A program made the translations under genes and the position numbers. From Sphingosinicellaceae bacterium (lineage in GTDB: Bacteria > Pseudomonadota > Alphaproteobacteria > Sphingomonadales > Sphingomonadaceae): 64,000 nt of DNA. The stretch lies in the NCBI GenBank assembly GCA_019285715.1, contig CP079108.1, positions 2,991,001-3,055,000 on the forward strand. The letters run 5' to 3'. Below, piece by piece: positions 1 to 8,916 of this stretch; position 1 is the stretch's first letter; every line of letters begins with the position of its first letter. Below the pieces are notes generated by a model that saw nothing but the letters and a program-made list of their open reading frames with translations, was not told the DNA's origin and searched no databases.

Positions 1-283
1 TGCCTTCGATCAGCGCGCCGTTTGCTCCGAACAAGCCGATGAAGCGATCGCGGTGGATGTCGCGCGTCAGCATCGCGCGGACCTGGGCCTGCCGCGCCGC
101 CGCCGGCAGCGCGGCAAGCGTCCGGCAATCGACTGCGAAGCTGCGCTCCATGGCGCGCTGATTGCTCCCGGCGGCGAGGAGCCAGAACAGCACGGCGATG
201 ATTGCCGACTGCGCAACCAGCAGCGCAGCAATCGCGCCGCCCCAGCGCCAGGTCGCTCGGGCCTTGGGGTCAGCCAATGACAC
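1..283 (-). CDS. Sensor histidine kinase, N-terminal part only (runs off the window)
   Basis: The first 94 codons of a membrane sensor kinase partnered with the response regulator upstream of it. Reading from a GTG at 283, which overlaps the 3' end of the regulator by 14 bases, gives a short cytoplasmic start, one hydrophobic helix at about residues 16-37 (AALLVAQSAIIAVLFWLLAA) and then the beginning of a periplasmic sensor domain. The HisKA and ATPase domains lie outside the window. The kinase assignment rests on the regulator-kinase overlap typical of OmpR-type pairs and on the membrane topology, not on a visible catalytic motif. A TTG at 277 is an alternative start. Confidence 0.65.
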   Translation of the reverse strand, partial: MSLADPKARATWRWGGAIAALLVAQSAIIAVLFWLLAAGSNQRAMERSFAVDCRTLAALPAAARQAQVRAMLTRDIHRDRFIGLFGANGALIEG

Positions 284-947
284 TGAAGACGTAACCCTGC
301 CCGCGCACGTTGCGGATCAATTGCGGCTCGCCCTCGCCGTCGATTTTTCGGCGCAGTCTGCCGATGTGAACGTCGATAACATTGCTGTTCGGCTCGAAAG
401 TATAGCCCCAGACGTCGCGCAACAGCATCGAGCGTGTCACGATCCGGTCGGGGCGCCGCACCAGATATTCGAGCAGCTTCAGTTCTCTGGGAAGCAGTTC
501 GAGCGGTCGGCCCGAACGCGCCGCGGTGCCGGCAAGGAGATCAAGATCGAGTGGACCGGCAATAAGCCTGGTGTCACGCGTCTCGTTTGGCCGGCGCAGC
601 AGCGCCTCGACCCGAGCCACCAGTTCGACCAGCGCGAACGGCTTGGGTAGGTAGTCGTCGCCGCCGGCGCGCAAGCCACGGACGCGGTCGTCGAGGCTGC
701 CAAGCGCACTCAGCACGAGCGCTGGCGTCCGCCGGCCATCGCCGCGCAGTCGCTCGATCAGGTCGAGGCCTTCACCGTCGGGGAGCTGTCGGTCGACGAT
801 CAGCAGGTCGATGGTGTCGTCCTGCGCGGCCGCGAAGCCTTCGGCTGCCAAGCCGCGATGGGTCACGCCGTACCCGTTGGCTGCCAGCTCGAGCGTGATC
901 TCATGCGCGGTTCCGGCATCGTCCTCGATAAGCAGGATGTGCGTCAC
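270..947 (-). CDS. OmpR-family DNA-binding response regulator
   Basis: A 225-residue two-component regulator. An N-terminal receiver domain starts with ILLIEDD and carries the probable phospho-acceptor Asp52 (LLIVDRQLPDGEG) and the conserved Lys in YLPKPF. A C-terminal OmpR/PhoB winged helix follows, ending in IDVHIGRLRRKID and IRNVRGQGYVF. I chose the GTG at 947 because it begins the receiver fold directly (THILLIEDD); an in-frame ATG at 983 would add twelve residues of unlikely sequence. It is co-transcribed with the kinase at the window edge and divergent from an RND metal-efflux pair, so control of that efflux operon is the natural inference. Confidence 0.9.
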   Translation of the reverse strand: MTHILLIEDDAGTAHEITLELAANGYGVTHRGLAAEGFAAAQDDTIDLLIVDRQLPDGEGLDLIERLRGDGRRTPALVLSALGSLDDRVRGLRAGGDDYLPKPFALVELVARVEALLRRPNETRDTRLIAGPLDLDLLAGTAARSGRPLELLPRELKLLEYLVRRPDRIVTRSMLLRDVWGYTFEPNSNVIDVHIGRLRRKIDGEGEPQLIRNVRGQGYVFSVIG

Positions 948-992
948 TGCGTCTTGTTCGCAGTCCGCATCGGCCACCGTCAACTGAATAAC

Positions 993-1009
993 AGTTCAGA
1001 CTCTGAACT
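993..1009. promoter_or_regulatory. 17-bp perfect palindrome in the regulator/efflux divergent spacer
   Basis: AGTTCAGA, one base (C), then TCTGAACT: two exact 8-base inverted arms. It lies between the response-regulator start (947) and the outer-membrane-channel start (1077), where a regulator of both divergent units would bind. That it is the operator of the OmpR-type regulator is an inference; many OmpR-type sites are direct rather than inverted repeats. Confidence 0.5.
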
Positions 1010-1076
1010 AGGATTTAGTCGACCGTGGAGGACTGCGGTCGCTAGCAGGCTGGCTGAACTTCCAGGAGACAAATTC

Positions 1077-2396
1077 ATGCGGACCGCCGCTTTGGCCCTC
1101 CGCGTCGGCGTAAGGATGATCTGTGTCGGAGGACTGGCGATCGCACTGGCACCTGCCGTCGCAGCGCCTGTCGACATGCAGGCGGCCGTCAGCATCGACC
1201 AACTCGTCGACGATATCATCGCCAACAATGCCGAGCGGCAGTTCTACGAGCGCGAGTTGTCGGCGGCGCGGGTTGGACGTCGGGCGGCGGGTCGGCTCGT
1301 CGATCCCGAACTGATCGTCGAGTTCGGCGAGAAGACGACGAGCGGCGCGACGACCGGCAGCGACGGCAGTGGCGGCGGACGGACCCTCGGACCGGGGCCC
1401 GCCTATCAGGTGTCGATCGTCCAGCCACTCGAGTTCAACGGCCGCATCGCGCTGCGCCGGGCGATCGCCGAGCGCCAGATCGATCTCGCTACGCTTGGCT
1501 ATCAGCAATATACCGCAACTCTGGCAGCACGTGCTCGAACGCTCGCATACACCCTGTTCACAGCGACGACGAAGGCGGACGGAGCAAGCGCGGTAGCGGC
1601 ACGGATCGAAGCTGTCGCGGCGGTAACTGTCCAGCGCGATATCGCGGGACCCTCACCGCTTATCGGTGCCCGCATCCTCGAAGCCGGAGCCCTGACCGCC
1701 CGTCGGCAGGCCGAGACGGCGATCGCTGACTATAATGCGGCGCTCTACGAGTTGAACCAGCTGAGGGGTACGCCGTTCGCGTCGCGGATACGGCTGATCA
1801 CGCCGCCGATTGCCCTGCCACCGCTACCGAGCCAGGCGGTGTTGCTCGAACGGGCGCACACCGGCAATTTCGAAATCCGCAGCCTGCAGGCAGAACTTGA
1901 TCAGCAGGGCTTGAAGACTTCGCTAGCCCGGCGCTCGCGAGTGGGCTCGGTCAACGTCGGACCCTATTACAGGCAGGAAACGGCGGGCACGACCGACCGC
2001 TTCGCCGGTATCCATGTCACCGTGCCGCTACCCCTGTGGAACCGTCAGGCCGGCGATGTCGCCGTCGAGGAGGGGCGGGTCGCGCAGGCCGAATCGGCGC
2101 TGTTCAGCCAGATCCGCACGGTCGAACGCAGCCTGTTCGATCAGGCGGCAATCTATCGCGCGCGGACCGCCAGCCTTGCCCGCCTGCCCGCCGAAAGCGC
2201 CACCCGCTTCCGCGAGATGGCTGACCTTGCCGAGCGCAGCTACCGCCTCGGCGCGGTAAGTGCGAGCATCTATCTCGACGCCCAGCGCCAGTATCTCGAC
2301 GCTACGACGGCGATCGTCGATACCCGCCGCGAGGCGCTCGCCGCCGGTCTGCAGGTCGATCTCCTCACCGGCAATATCGCCGGCGATCCGCGGTGA
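1077..2396 (+). CDS. TolC/CzcC-family outer-membrane efflux channel
   Basis: A 439-residue outer-membrane factor that would form the exit duct of a tripartite efflux pump. The start at 1077 follows a good ribosome site (AGGAGA, 6 bases upstream). An N-terminal signal peptide is present (hydrophobic stretch ICVGGLAIALAPAVAA), followed by the long alpha-helical repeats typical of the OEP fold, rich in Ala, Arg and Gln. Conserved-looking landmarks are the VSIVQPLEFNGR segment at about residue 110 and VTVPLPLWNRQAGDV at about 315, both typical of CzcC-like members. Its stop overlaps the next start (GTGA), so it is coupled to the RND pump. No periplasmic adaptor gene lies between the two. Confidence 0.88.
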   Translation: MRTAALALRVGVRMICVGGLAIALAPAVAAPVDMQAAVSIDQLVDDIIANNAERQFYERELSAARVGRRAAGRLVDPELIVEFGEKTTSGATTGSDGSGGGRTLGPGPAYQVSIVQPLEFNGRIALRRAIAERQIDLATLGYQQYTATLAARARTLAYTLFTATTKADGASAVAARIEAVAAVTVQRDIAGPSPLIGARILEAGALTARRQAETAIADYNAALYELNQLRGTPFASRIRLITPPIALPPLPSQAVLLERAHTGNFEIRSLQAELDQQGLKTSLARRSRVGSVNVGPYYRQETAGTTDRFAGIHVTVPLPLWNRQAGDVAVEEGRVAQAESALFSQIRTVERSLFDQAAIYRARTASLARLPAESATRFREMADLAERSYRLGAVSASIYLDAQRQYLDATTAIVDTRREALAAGLQVDLLTGNIAGDPR

Positions 2397-5300
2397 TCGT
2401 CGCACTGGTCGATTGGGCGACCCGCGCCCGCGGCGTCGTGCTGCTGTTCACAGCGCTGCTGATCGCCGCCGGTGGCTATGCGCTCTACACGCTGCCGCTC
2501 GATGCGGTGCCGGACATCACGGGCATTCAGGTCCAGGTCAACACGCCGGTCGCGGCGCTGGCACCGGAGGAGGTCGAGCAGCGCGTTACCGTGCCGATGG
2601 AGCGGCTGATGGCGGGCGTGCCGGGCATGACGGACATGCGCTCGATCACCAAGGCCGGCCTATCGCAACTGACGATGACCTTCGAGGACGGCACCGACTA
2701 TCTGCGGGCTCGCCAGTTGGTCGGTGAGCGGCTGACCCAGCTAACGGGGTTGCCGCCGGACTCCCAGCCGACGCTGGCACCGATCTCGACCGGGCTTGGC
2801 GAGATCATGTATTACACACTCGACTATGCCCCCGGCGCCAAGCGGCCGCCGGACCCGGCGCAGGCGCTTATGGAGCTGTACGAGACCCAGGAATACGGGG
2901 TCAAGCCGATGCTCCGCGCAATCCAGGGCGTTGCCGAGGTCAACAGCAACGGCGGGCGGGAAGCGCAGTTTCTGGTCGAGCCGCGCCCCGAGCGGCTGCG
3001 CGATGCCGGGATCACGTTCGGCGAGCTTGCCGACATGATCGCCGAGAATGTCGAGAACAGCGGCGGCGGCTCGATCACCCAGGGCGCCGAACGGCTGACG
3101 GTGCGGACTACCGGGCGCGTCACCAGCGTCGCCGAGATTCGCGCCCTGCCGGTCAAGTTTGCAGCCGGAATCCTGCCGCTGACCGTTGGCGATCTTGCCG
3201 AGGTGACCATCGGTTCGCGCATTCGGACCGGCGCGGCGACCACCAACGGACACGAGATCGTGCTGGGTACGGTGATGATGCTGATCGGCGAGAACAGCCA
3301 CACCGTCGCCAAGCGTGTCGCCGAGGCTTTGCCCGCAGTCCGCAAGTCGCTGCCCAAGGGTATGACGCTGACCGTCCAGTACAGTCGTGCCGACCTTGTC
3401 GACGAGACGATCAGCACAGTGCAGAAGAACCTCAGTGAAGGTGCGATCCTGGTTTGTGTCGTCCTGCTGTTCGCACTCGGCAACTGGCGCGCGGCGCTGC
3501 TGGTTGCGGTCGTCATCCCGACCGCGTTCCTGGTCGCCATCGGCGGGATGCGCATCGGCGGTGTCTCGGGCAATCTGATGAGCCTTGGCGCCCTCGACTT
3601 CGGCATGGTCGTCGACGGAGCGATCGTCATCGTCGAGAACGCGCTGCGGATGATGACCCGACGTCGCGCCGAAAAAGGCGACGATCTCGACCCCGAGGAA
3701 CGCCGCGTTGCAGTCGTCGACGCCGCCAGGCAGGTGGTCGGGCCGATGGTGTTCGGCGTCGTCATCATCACCCTGGTCTATGTGCCGGTGCTGTCGCTCA
3801 CCGAGGTCGAGGGCAAGACCTTTCACCCGATGGCGATCTCGGTGATGCTGGCGCTGGCCGGTGCGTTGGCGATGGCGCTGACGCTGGTGCCGATGCTGAC
3901 GGCATGGTTCCTTCGCCCCGGCGGCAAGGCCGGCGACAAGGAACGCGACAGCTGGATCATGCGCCACGCCGCGCGCGCCTACCGGCCGGCGCTGGACTTC
4001 GCTCTCGGCCATAGCTGGGTCGTCGTTCTGGTCGCGGTAGCGCTGCTGGCCGGTGCGGGGATCCTCGGCAGCCGGCTCGGCGGCGAGTTTACGCCCAAGC
4101 TCGACGAGGGGTCGATCACGACCATGGTCTACAAACCGGTCGGCATGAGCCTCCCGGCATCGCTGGCGATCGAAAAGACGACCGAGCGGACGATCCTGCA
4201 ACGCTTTCCGCAGGTCACCCATGTGTTCTCGCGGATTGGCACCAGCGAGGTCGCAACCGATCCGATGCCACCGAACGAGAACGACCTCTACATCTTCTAC
4301 AAGCCCGTCGCCGATTGGCCGAAGGGCGACGGCCAGCCGGTCGACAAACCGGGGCTGATCAAGGCGATCGAGAAAACGCTGAAAGACAAGGTAGCGGATC
4401 AGACCTACGAGTTCGCCCAACCGATCGAGATGCGCTTCAACGAGATGCTGGAGGGCACGCGTTCGGACGTCTCGGTCAAGATTTTCGGCGAGGATTACGA
4501 CCAGCTCGAAAAGCTGACGGCTGCCGTTGGAAAGGCGATCAAGGCAACCCCGGGCGCCGGCAATATCGAGCCCGAGAGCAACGGCCGCGTCAAGACGCTG
4601 GTGGTCCACATCGATCACGCCATGCTCGCGCGCTATAACCTCAAGCTTGCCGAGGTGAACAAGGCGATTAGCGCAGCGATCGCCGGCCAGACCAGCGGCG
4701 CGATCATGGAAGACGGGCACCGCCACGAGGTCGTGGTCCGCATGACCGAGGCGAACCGTGCCGACTTTGCCGCGATCGAGGCGTTGCCGCTGCGCGTCGG
4801 CACCGATGGCATCATCCCGCTCGGCCGCGTCGCGAAGCTGGAAGTGACCAGGACCGTCGAACCGATCCTTCGCGACGATGCCCACCGCCGCGCCGCGCTG
4901 ATGGTCAGCCTGGGCGACCGTGACGTCGAGGGCTTCGTCCGCGAGGCGCAGCAGCGCGTTGCCAAGGCCGTCAAGATGCCGCCGGGCTATACCGTCAAGT
5001 TCGGCGGCCAGTTCCGCAGCCTCGAGACCGCTCGCGCCCGCCTGTCGATCGTCGTGCCGGCGACGCTCGTCGTGATCTTCATCCTGATCAACTTTGCGCT
5101 GGGCAGCCTGCGCCAGGCGGCAATCGTGTTCTCCGGTATCCCGCTGGCGATCACCGGTGGCGTGTTCGCGCTGACGCTGCGTGGCATGCCGTTCAGCATT
5201 ACTGCCGCAATCGGGTTCATCGCGCTGATGGGCGTCGCCATGCTCAACGGGCTCGTCATGCTGACCCACATCAACGACCTTCGCGGCAACGGCGAAAGTC

Positions 5301-5602
5301 TCGACGACGCCGTCCATCACGGCTCGCTCGACCGATTACGGCCGGTGCTGGCGACCGCGCTGGTGGCGAGCCTCGGCTTCATCCCGATGGCGATCGCGAC
5401 GGGACCCGGTGCCGAGGTGCAACGCCCGCTGGCGACGGTCGTCATTGGCGGCATTATTACTTCGACGCTGCTGACGCTCGTCCTACTGCCGGCGCTATAC
5501 CGCTGGGTGGAAGGCCGCCGACCGTTGGAGAGCCGTACTGACGATGCCATGGTGGACACTGATGAGAGCACGGCGACCCAATTGGCGTCAGCGCGATGCT
5601 GA
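2393..5602 (+). CDS. CzcA/CusA-type heavy-metal efflux RND pump
   Basis: A 1069-residue inner-membrane proton-driven exporter, full length for the HME-RND family. It begins at a GTG overlapping the previous stop by four bases. The transmembrane-helix-4 signature DFGMVVDGAIVIVEN (around residue 401) matches the DFGxxxDGAxxxxEN motif of CzcA-type divalent-cation pumps rather than the copper/silver type, although the exact metal cannot be read from this alone. Other family marks are the first helix with PLDAVPDITGIQVQVNT, the periplasmic porter domains, and the second membrane half with FGSLRQAAIVF-like and PLAITGGVFAL segments. An adaptor (CzcB) is normally encoded in the same operon and is absent here; it must be supplied from elsewhere or be dispensable. 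Confidence 0.92.
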   Translation: MIVALVDWATRARGVVLLFTALLIAAGGYALYTLPLDAVPDITGIQVQVNTPVAALAPEEVEQRVTVPMERLMAGVPGMTDMRSITKAGLSQLTMTFEDGTDYLRARQLVGERLTQLTGLPPDSQPTLAPISTGLGEIMYYTLDYAPGAKRPPDPAQALMELYETQEYGVKPMLRAIQGVAEVNSNGGREAQFLVEPRPERLRDAGITFGELADMIAENVENSGGGSITQGAERLTVRTTGRVTSVAEIRALPVKFAAGILPLTVGDLAEVTIGSRIRTGAATTNGHEIVLGTVMMLIGENSHTVAKRVAEALPAVRKSLPKGMTLTVQYSRADLVDETISTVQKNLSEGAILVCVVLLFALGNWRAALLVAVVIPTAFLVAIGGMRIGGVSGNLMSLGALDFGMVVDGAIVIVENALRMMTRRRAEKGDDLDPEERRVAVVDAARQVVGPMVFGVVIITLVYVPVLSLTEVEGKTFHPMAISVMLALAGALAMALTLVPMLTAWFLRPGGKAGDKERDSWIMRHAARAYRPALDFALGHSWVVVLVAVALLAGAGILGSRLGGEFTPKLDEGSITTMVYKPVGMSLPASLAIEKTTERTILQRFPQVTHVFSRIGTSEVATDPMPPNENDLYIFYKPVADWPKGDGQPVDKPGLIKAIEKTLKDKVADQTYEFAQPIEMRFNEMLEGTRSDVSVKIFGEDYDQLEKLTAAVGKAIKATPGAGNIEPESNGRVKTLVVHIDHAMLARYNLKLAEVNKAISAAIAGQTSGAIMEDGHRHEVVVRMTEANRADFAAIEALPLRVGTDGIIPLGRVAKLEVTRTVEPILRDDAHRRAALMVSLGDRDVEGFVREAQQRVAKAVKMPPGYTVKFGGQFRSLETARARLSIVVPATLVVIFILINFALGSLRQAAIVFSGIPLAITGGVFALTLRGMPFSITAAIGFIALMGVAMLNGLVMLTHINDLRGNGESLDDAVHHGSLDRLRPVLATALVASLGFIPMAIATGPGAEVQRPLATVVIGGIITSTLLTLVLLPALYRWVEGRRPLESRTDDAMVDTDESTATQLASARC

Positions 5603-5921
5603 CTACTCACTACTTTCGTCGAAATCCGGACAAAATATTATCCGGCCGTGCCGCTGCTGCGCCACAGTGATTACGACGCCTGAATTATGGACGGATTTGT
5701 AAGAGCAACATGAACTTGTACAGGTTGCGGCGACGTCTTTCCTCGTTGGTCGCGATCACGGTCGGATATTTGGCACGAAGGCCGGCTCCCGCGCCGGCGC
5801 CTCACGACCGACACGCGGCGAGCCGATCCCCTAGTTGGGGGGGTGGCTATTTCAACCGGGGGTCTGTGTGTTTCCGATGTCGACGGAAGATCATTGTCGA
5901 GTCCCGACCTGGAAAGATCGC
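5603..5921. other. Intergenic region before the peptidase cluster
   Basis: No convincing gene. It contains a small inverted repeat just after the efflux operon (CCGGA at 5626 and TCCGG at 5641 around an A/T-rich loop, without a T-tract) and the G-rich motif at 5827-5846 listed separately. It should hold the promoter for the downstream S9 peptidase operon. Confidence 0.5.
5827..5846. promoter_or_regulatory. CCCC-N5-GGGG motif, copy 1 (candidate operator)
   Basis: TCCCCTAGTTGGGGGGGTGG lies 75 bases upstream of the first S9 peptidase start. It matches a second copy at 12533-12552 in 16 of 20 positions, and that copy precedes the first TonB receptor. The C-run/G-run dyad with an A/T-rich centre looks like a LuxR-type binding site. 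Binding by the LuxR-type protein encoded at 11806-12519 is an inference. Confidence 0.45.
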
Positions 5922-7859
5922 ATGCAGATCGTCAAAACTCTCGCTTTGCTAACTTCGTCGGGATTGATTATCGCCGCCGTTCCGACACCGGATCGCCCGC
6001 GGACAAACCCGCAATCGGTCGCATCGGTGCGGAACCCAGCTGCCGGCCCGATTTCCCTCGACGATCTGGCATTCTCGCGCTCGATTGCCTCGGCGGCGTG
6101 GAGCGCTGACGGCAAACAGGTGTACGTTTCGACAAATCTTACCGGTCGCTTCAATCTATGGCGTGTCGATGCAGCCGGCAGTTGGCCCGTCCAGATAACC
6201 CAGTCGGACGATCGCCAGGGTGACATCGCGGTGTCGCCGGACGGCCGTACGACCTACTTCACGCAGGACAAGGGCGGCGACGAACAATACGATATCTATG
6301 CGGTGGCGACCGGGGGAAGCGCGGTCAACCTGACCAACACGCCCGAGGTACGCGAGGAGGGCGTGCTGCCGTCACCCGACGGCCGCCTGATCGCCACCTC
6401 GACCAAGCGCCGCACCGACGCCCAGGTCAATCTCGCCGTGATTGACGTCGCGACGCGGCAGGTGCGGACCCTGACCGATGAAGCCGATCCGCAGTGGCGC
6501 TGGCAGGCGGTCGCGTGGATCGACCGCGGCCGCGCGCTCATCGCCAATCGCGGCAACGCGGACTCGACAGCGAGTGAGATCTGGCGGATCGACACCGTGA
6601 CCGGGAAGGCAACGCCGCTGGCCCGCAAGGATGCGACCCTCTACATCGCGGAGGACGCGACCGCGGACGGGGGCGTGATCGCGGTCAGCAGCAACGACCG
6701 CAGCGGGCAGCTTCATGCCGGGCTCTATCGCTCAGTTAGCGGCAAATGGCAGTGGCTGAAGCCGACGCCGTGGGAACAGAGCGCACGGACGCTGTCACGG
6801 GACGGCCGGCGCGTGATCACCCAGACCAACATCGACGGCCGGTCGGTACTCGGACTGGTCGACGTCGCTTCGCTCGTGGAACGCGAGTTGCCGCTGCCGC
6901 CTGGTTTGAATGCGGTGGCGGCGCAGCCGGGCTTTTCGCCGGACTCGCGGCGCCTGCTAGTCACGCATTCCGGTGCCGACGCGCCGAGCGACCTGTATGT
7001 CGTGGATGTGGCAACGCAGAAGGCGGCACCGCTGACGCAGCTCTCAATGGCCAGCCTGGTGACGGCGAACCTGCCGAAATCGATGATCGCAACCTACAGC
7101 AGCTTCGACGGAACGCCGGTCAGCGCGATCGTAACGATGCCGTTCAACCTGAAGCGCGACGGTCGCAACCCCGCCGTGGTTATTCCGCATGGCGGTCCGA
7201 CCGGTCAGACGCAGGACGGCTTTAGCCCTACCGCTACCGCCCTCGCATCGCGCGGCTATGTCGTGATCCAGCCCAACCCGCGCGGCTCAACCGGCTATGG
7301 CACGGCGTTCCAGAAAGCCAATTTCAAAGACCTCGGCGGCGGCGACCTTAAGGACGAGATCGCCGCCAAGGACTTCCTTGTCGCAACGGGCTACGTCGAT
7401 CCGCGAAGGGTGGGCATCACGGGCGGCTCGTACGGCGGCTTCATGACGCTGATGGCGATCGGCCGGACCCCCGATGCGTTCGCCGCCGCGGTGCAGATGT
7501 ACGGGATCATTAATTGGCGGACGATGTGGGCGCATGAGGACGCGCTGCTGCAGGCCTACCAGCGTTCGCTGATCGGCGACCCGGCGGTCGACGGCGCGGT
7601 CTACGACGCGGCCTCGCCGCTGACCTACCTGCAAGCCGCCAAGGCACCACTGCTGTCGCTGCAGGGCGACAACGACATCCGCGTGCCCCGTGGCCAAGCG
7701 CAGGAAGTCGCCGATCTGCTCAAGGCCAAGGGCAATGTCGTCGAGACGGTCTTCTATCCCGGCGAGGGTCACGGCTTTGCCAAGCGGGAGACCCAGGTCG
7801 ACGCACTGCGGCGGACGGTGGCCTGGTTCGACCGCTATCTCGCTCCGGCGGGCAAATGA
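5922..7859 (+). CDS. Secreted S9-family peptidase (beta-propeller plus alpha/beta hydrolase)
   Basis: A 645-residue serine peptidase of the prolyl-oligopeptidase clan (S9C/DPP-like). The ATG at 5922 has a GGAAAG ribosome site and opens a signal peptide (VKTLALLTSSGLIIAAV), which places the enzyme in the periplasm or outside; an in-frame ATG at 5877 is possible but less suitable. The N-terminal half has WD40-like beta-propeller blades (WSADGKQVY, VSPDGRTTYF, PSPDGRLIA, FSPDSRRLL). The C-terminal hydrolase has Ser503 in GGSYGG, Asp585 in GDNDIRVP and His617 in GEGHGF, so the triad is complete. It is followed with a 4-base overlap by the acetamidase homologue and heads a run of peptidase and amidase genes. 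Confidence 0.93.
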   Translation: MQIVKTLALLTSSGLIIAAVPTPDRPRTNPQSVASVRNPAAGPISLDDLAFSRSIASAAWSADGKQVYVSTNLTGRFNLWRVDAAGSWPVQITQSDDRQGDIAVSPDGRTTYFTQDKGGDEQYDIYAVATGGSAVNLTNTPEVREEGVLPSPDGRLIATSTKRRTDAQVNLAVIDVATRQVRTLTDEADPQWRWQAVAWIDRGRALIANRGNADSTASEIWRIDTVTGKATPLARKDATLYIAEDATADGGVIAVSSNDRSGQLHAGLYRSVSGKWQWLKPTPWEQSARTLSRDGRRVITQTNIDGRSVLGLVDVASLVERELPLPPGLNAVAAQPGFSPDSRRLLVTHSGADAPSDLYVVDVATQKAAPLTQLSMASLVTANLPKSMIATYSSFDGTPVSAIVTMPFNLKRDGRNPAVVIPHGGPTGQTQDGFSPTATALASRGYVVIQPNPRGSTGYGTAFQKANFKDLGGGDLKDEIAAKDFLVATGYVDPRRVGITGGSYGGFMTLMAIGRTPDAFAAAVQMYGIINWRTMWAHEDALLQAYQRSLIGDPAVDGAVYDAASPLTYLQAAKAPLLSLQGDNDIRVPRGQAQEVADLLKAKGNVVETVFYPGEGHGFAKRETQVDALRRTVAWFDRYLAPAGK

Positions 7860-8893
7860 GGCGCACAGCTATGTCGACGACCAGGATCTTCCGCGGGCTG
7901 TCAGTCGCCGCGTTGCTTGCCGCCGCGCCGGCGTCGGCAGCGACCTACACGCTGGAGGCGACCCCCTCGACGGTCGCCTGGGGCAACTACGACGCCGCCG
8001 CCAAGCCGGTGCTGCGCATCCGCTCGGGCGATACGGTCGTCTTTCATACGCTGCTGACCAATAGCCCGACCGGCCTCGAGAAAGCGGGAGTGGCTCCCGC
8101 CGACGTAGAGCCGGCGCTGCGGAAGGTCTTCGACGAGGTCAAGGACCGCGGCCCCGGCGGGCATATCCTGACCGGCCCGGTGTACATCGAGGGCGCCGAG
8201 CCGGGCGACACGCTCGAAATCCGCATTCGCAAGATCGAGCTGGCGATCCCCTACGCCTACAACGCCTTCCGCTACGGTGCCGGCTTCCTGACCGACGATT
8301 TCCCCTATGCGCGAATGAAGATCGTGCCGCTCGACCGCAAGGCAATGGTCGCCGAATTCGGGCCGGGCGTGCGTATCCCGCTACGACCCTTCTTCGGCAG
8401 CATGGGGGTCGCGCCGCCACCGGCCTTCGGTCGCTACGACAGCGCGCCGCCGACGATCATCGGCGGTAACATGGACGACAAGGCGCTGGTCGCCGGCACG
8501 ACGCTGTTCCTGCCGGTGCACGCCAGCGGCGCGTTGTTCGAGATCGGCGACGGTCACGCCGCGCAGGGCAACGGCGAGGTCGATATCACCGCGCTCGAGA
8601 CCTCGCTGGTCGGCACGCTCGAGTTCGTCCTGCACAAGGGCGAGGCATCGTCGTATCCGCGAGCCGAGACACCCACCCATTATATCGCGATGGGGTTCGA
8701 CGACGATCTCAGCAACGCCACCCGCAAGGCGCTGCGCAACATGATCGACTTCCTCGTCGCGCGGAAACATTTGAGCCGCGACGACGCTTACATGCTGATC
8801 AGCGTTGCCGGCGATGTCGAAGTCACCGAGCTCGTCGACCACAACAAGGGTGTCCATGTGATGCTGCCCAAAGCGGTGTTCACGCGGCCGTAA
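7856..8893 (+). CDS. Acetamidase/formamidase family protein, exported
   Basis: About 345 residues, matching the FmdA/AmdA fold: SGDTVVFHT, GPVYIEGAEPGDTLEI, GGNMDDKALVAGTTLFLPVH and GDGHAAQGNGEVDITALE are the family landmarks, including the acidic and histidine residues of the proposed active site. Members hydrolyse short amides to ammonia and a carboxylate. Unlike cytosolic family members this one has a signal peptide (LSVAALLAAAPASAA). The ATG at 7856 overlaps the preceding stop; an ATG at 7871 with GAGG upstream is an equally good start. Its place between peptidases suggests cleavage of amide products released in the periplasm. Confidence 0.9.
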   Translation: MRRTAMSTTRIFRGLSVAALLAAAPASAATYTLEATPSTVAWGNYDAAAKPVLRIRSGDTVVFHTLLTNSPTGLEKAGVAPADVEPALRKVFDEVKDRGPGGHILTGPVYIEGAEPGDTLEIRIRKIELAIPYAYNAFRYGAGFLTDDFPYARMKIVPLDRKAMVAEFGPGVRIPLRPFFGSMGVAPPPAFGRYDSAPPTIIGGNMDDKALVAGTTLFLPVHASGALFEIGDGHAAQGNGEVDITALETSLVGTLEFVLHKGEASSYPRAETPTHYIAMGFDDDLSNATRKALRNMIDFLVARKHLSRDDAYMLISVAGDVEVTELVDHNKGVHVMLPKAVFTRP

Positions 8894-8916
8894 ACCCTCC
8901 GATCCGGGAGAGTAGA

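Noticed and set aside
2741-5320. 859-codon minus-strand frame over the RND pump
   Set aside because: Histidine/aspartate/arginine-rich composition typical of an antisense shadow; the plus strand has a full-length, motif-complete pump.
5626-5645. Intrinsic terminator after the RND gene
   Set aside because: Only a 5-bp stem with no T-tract.
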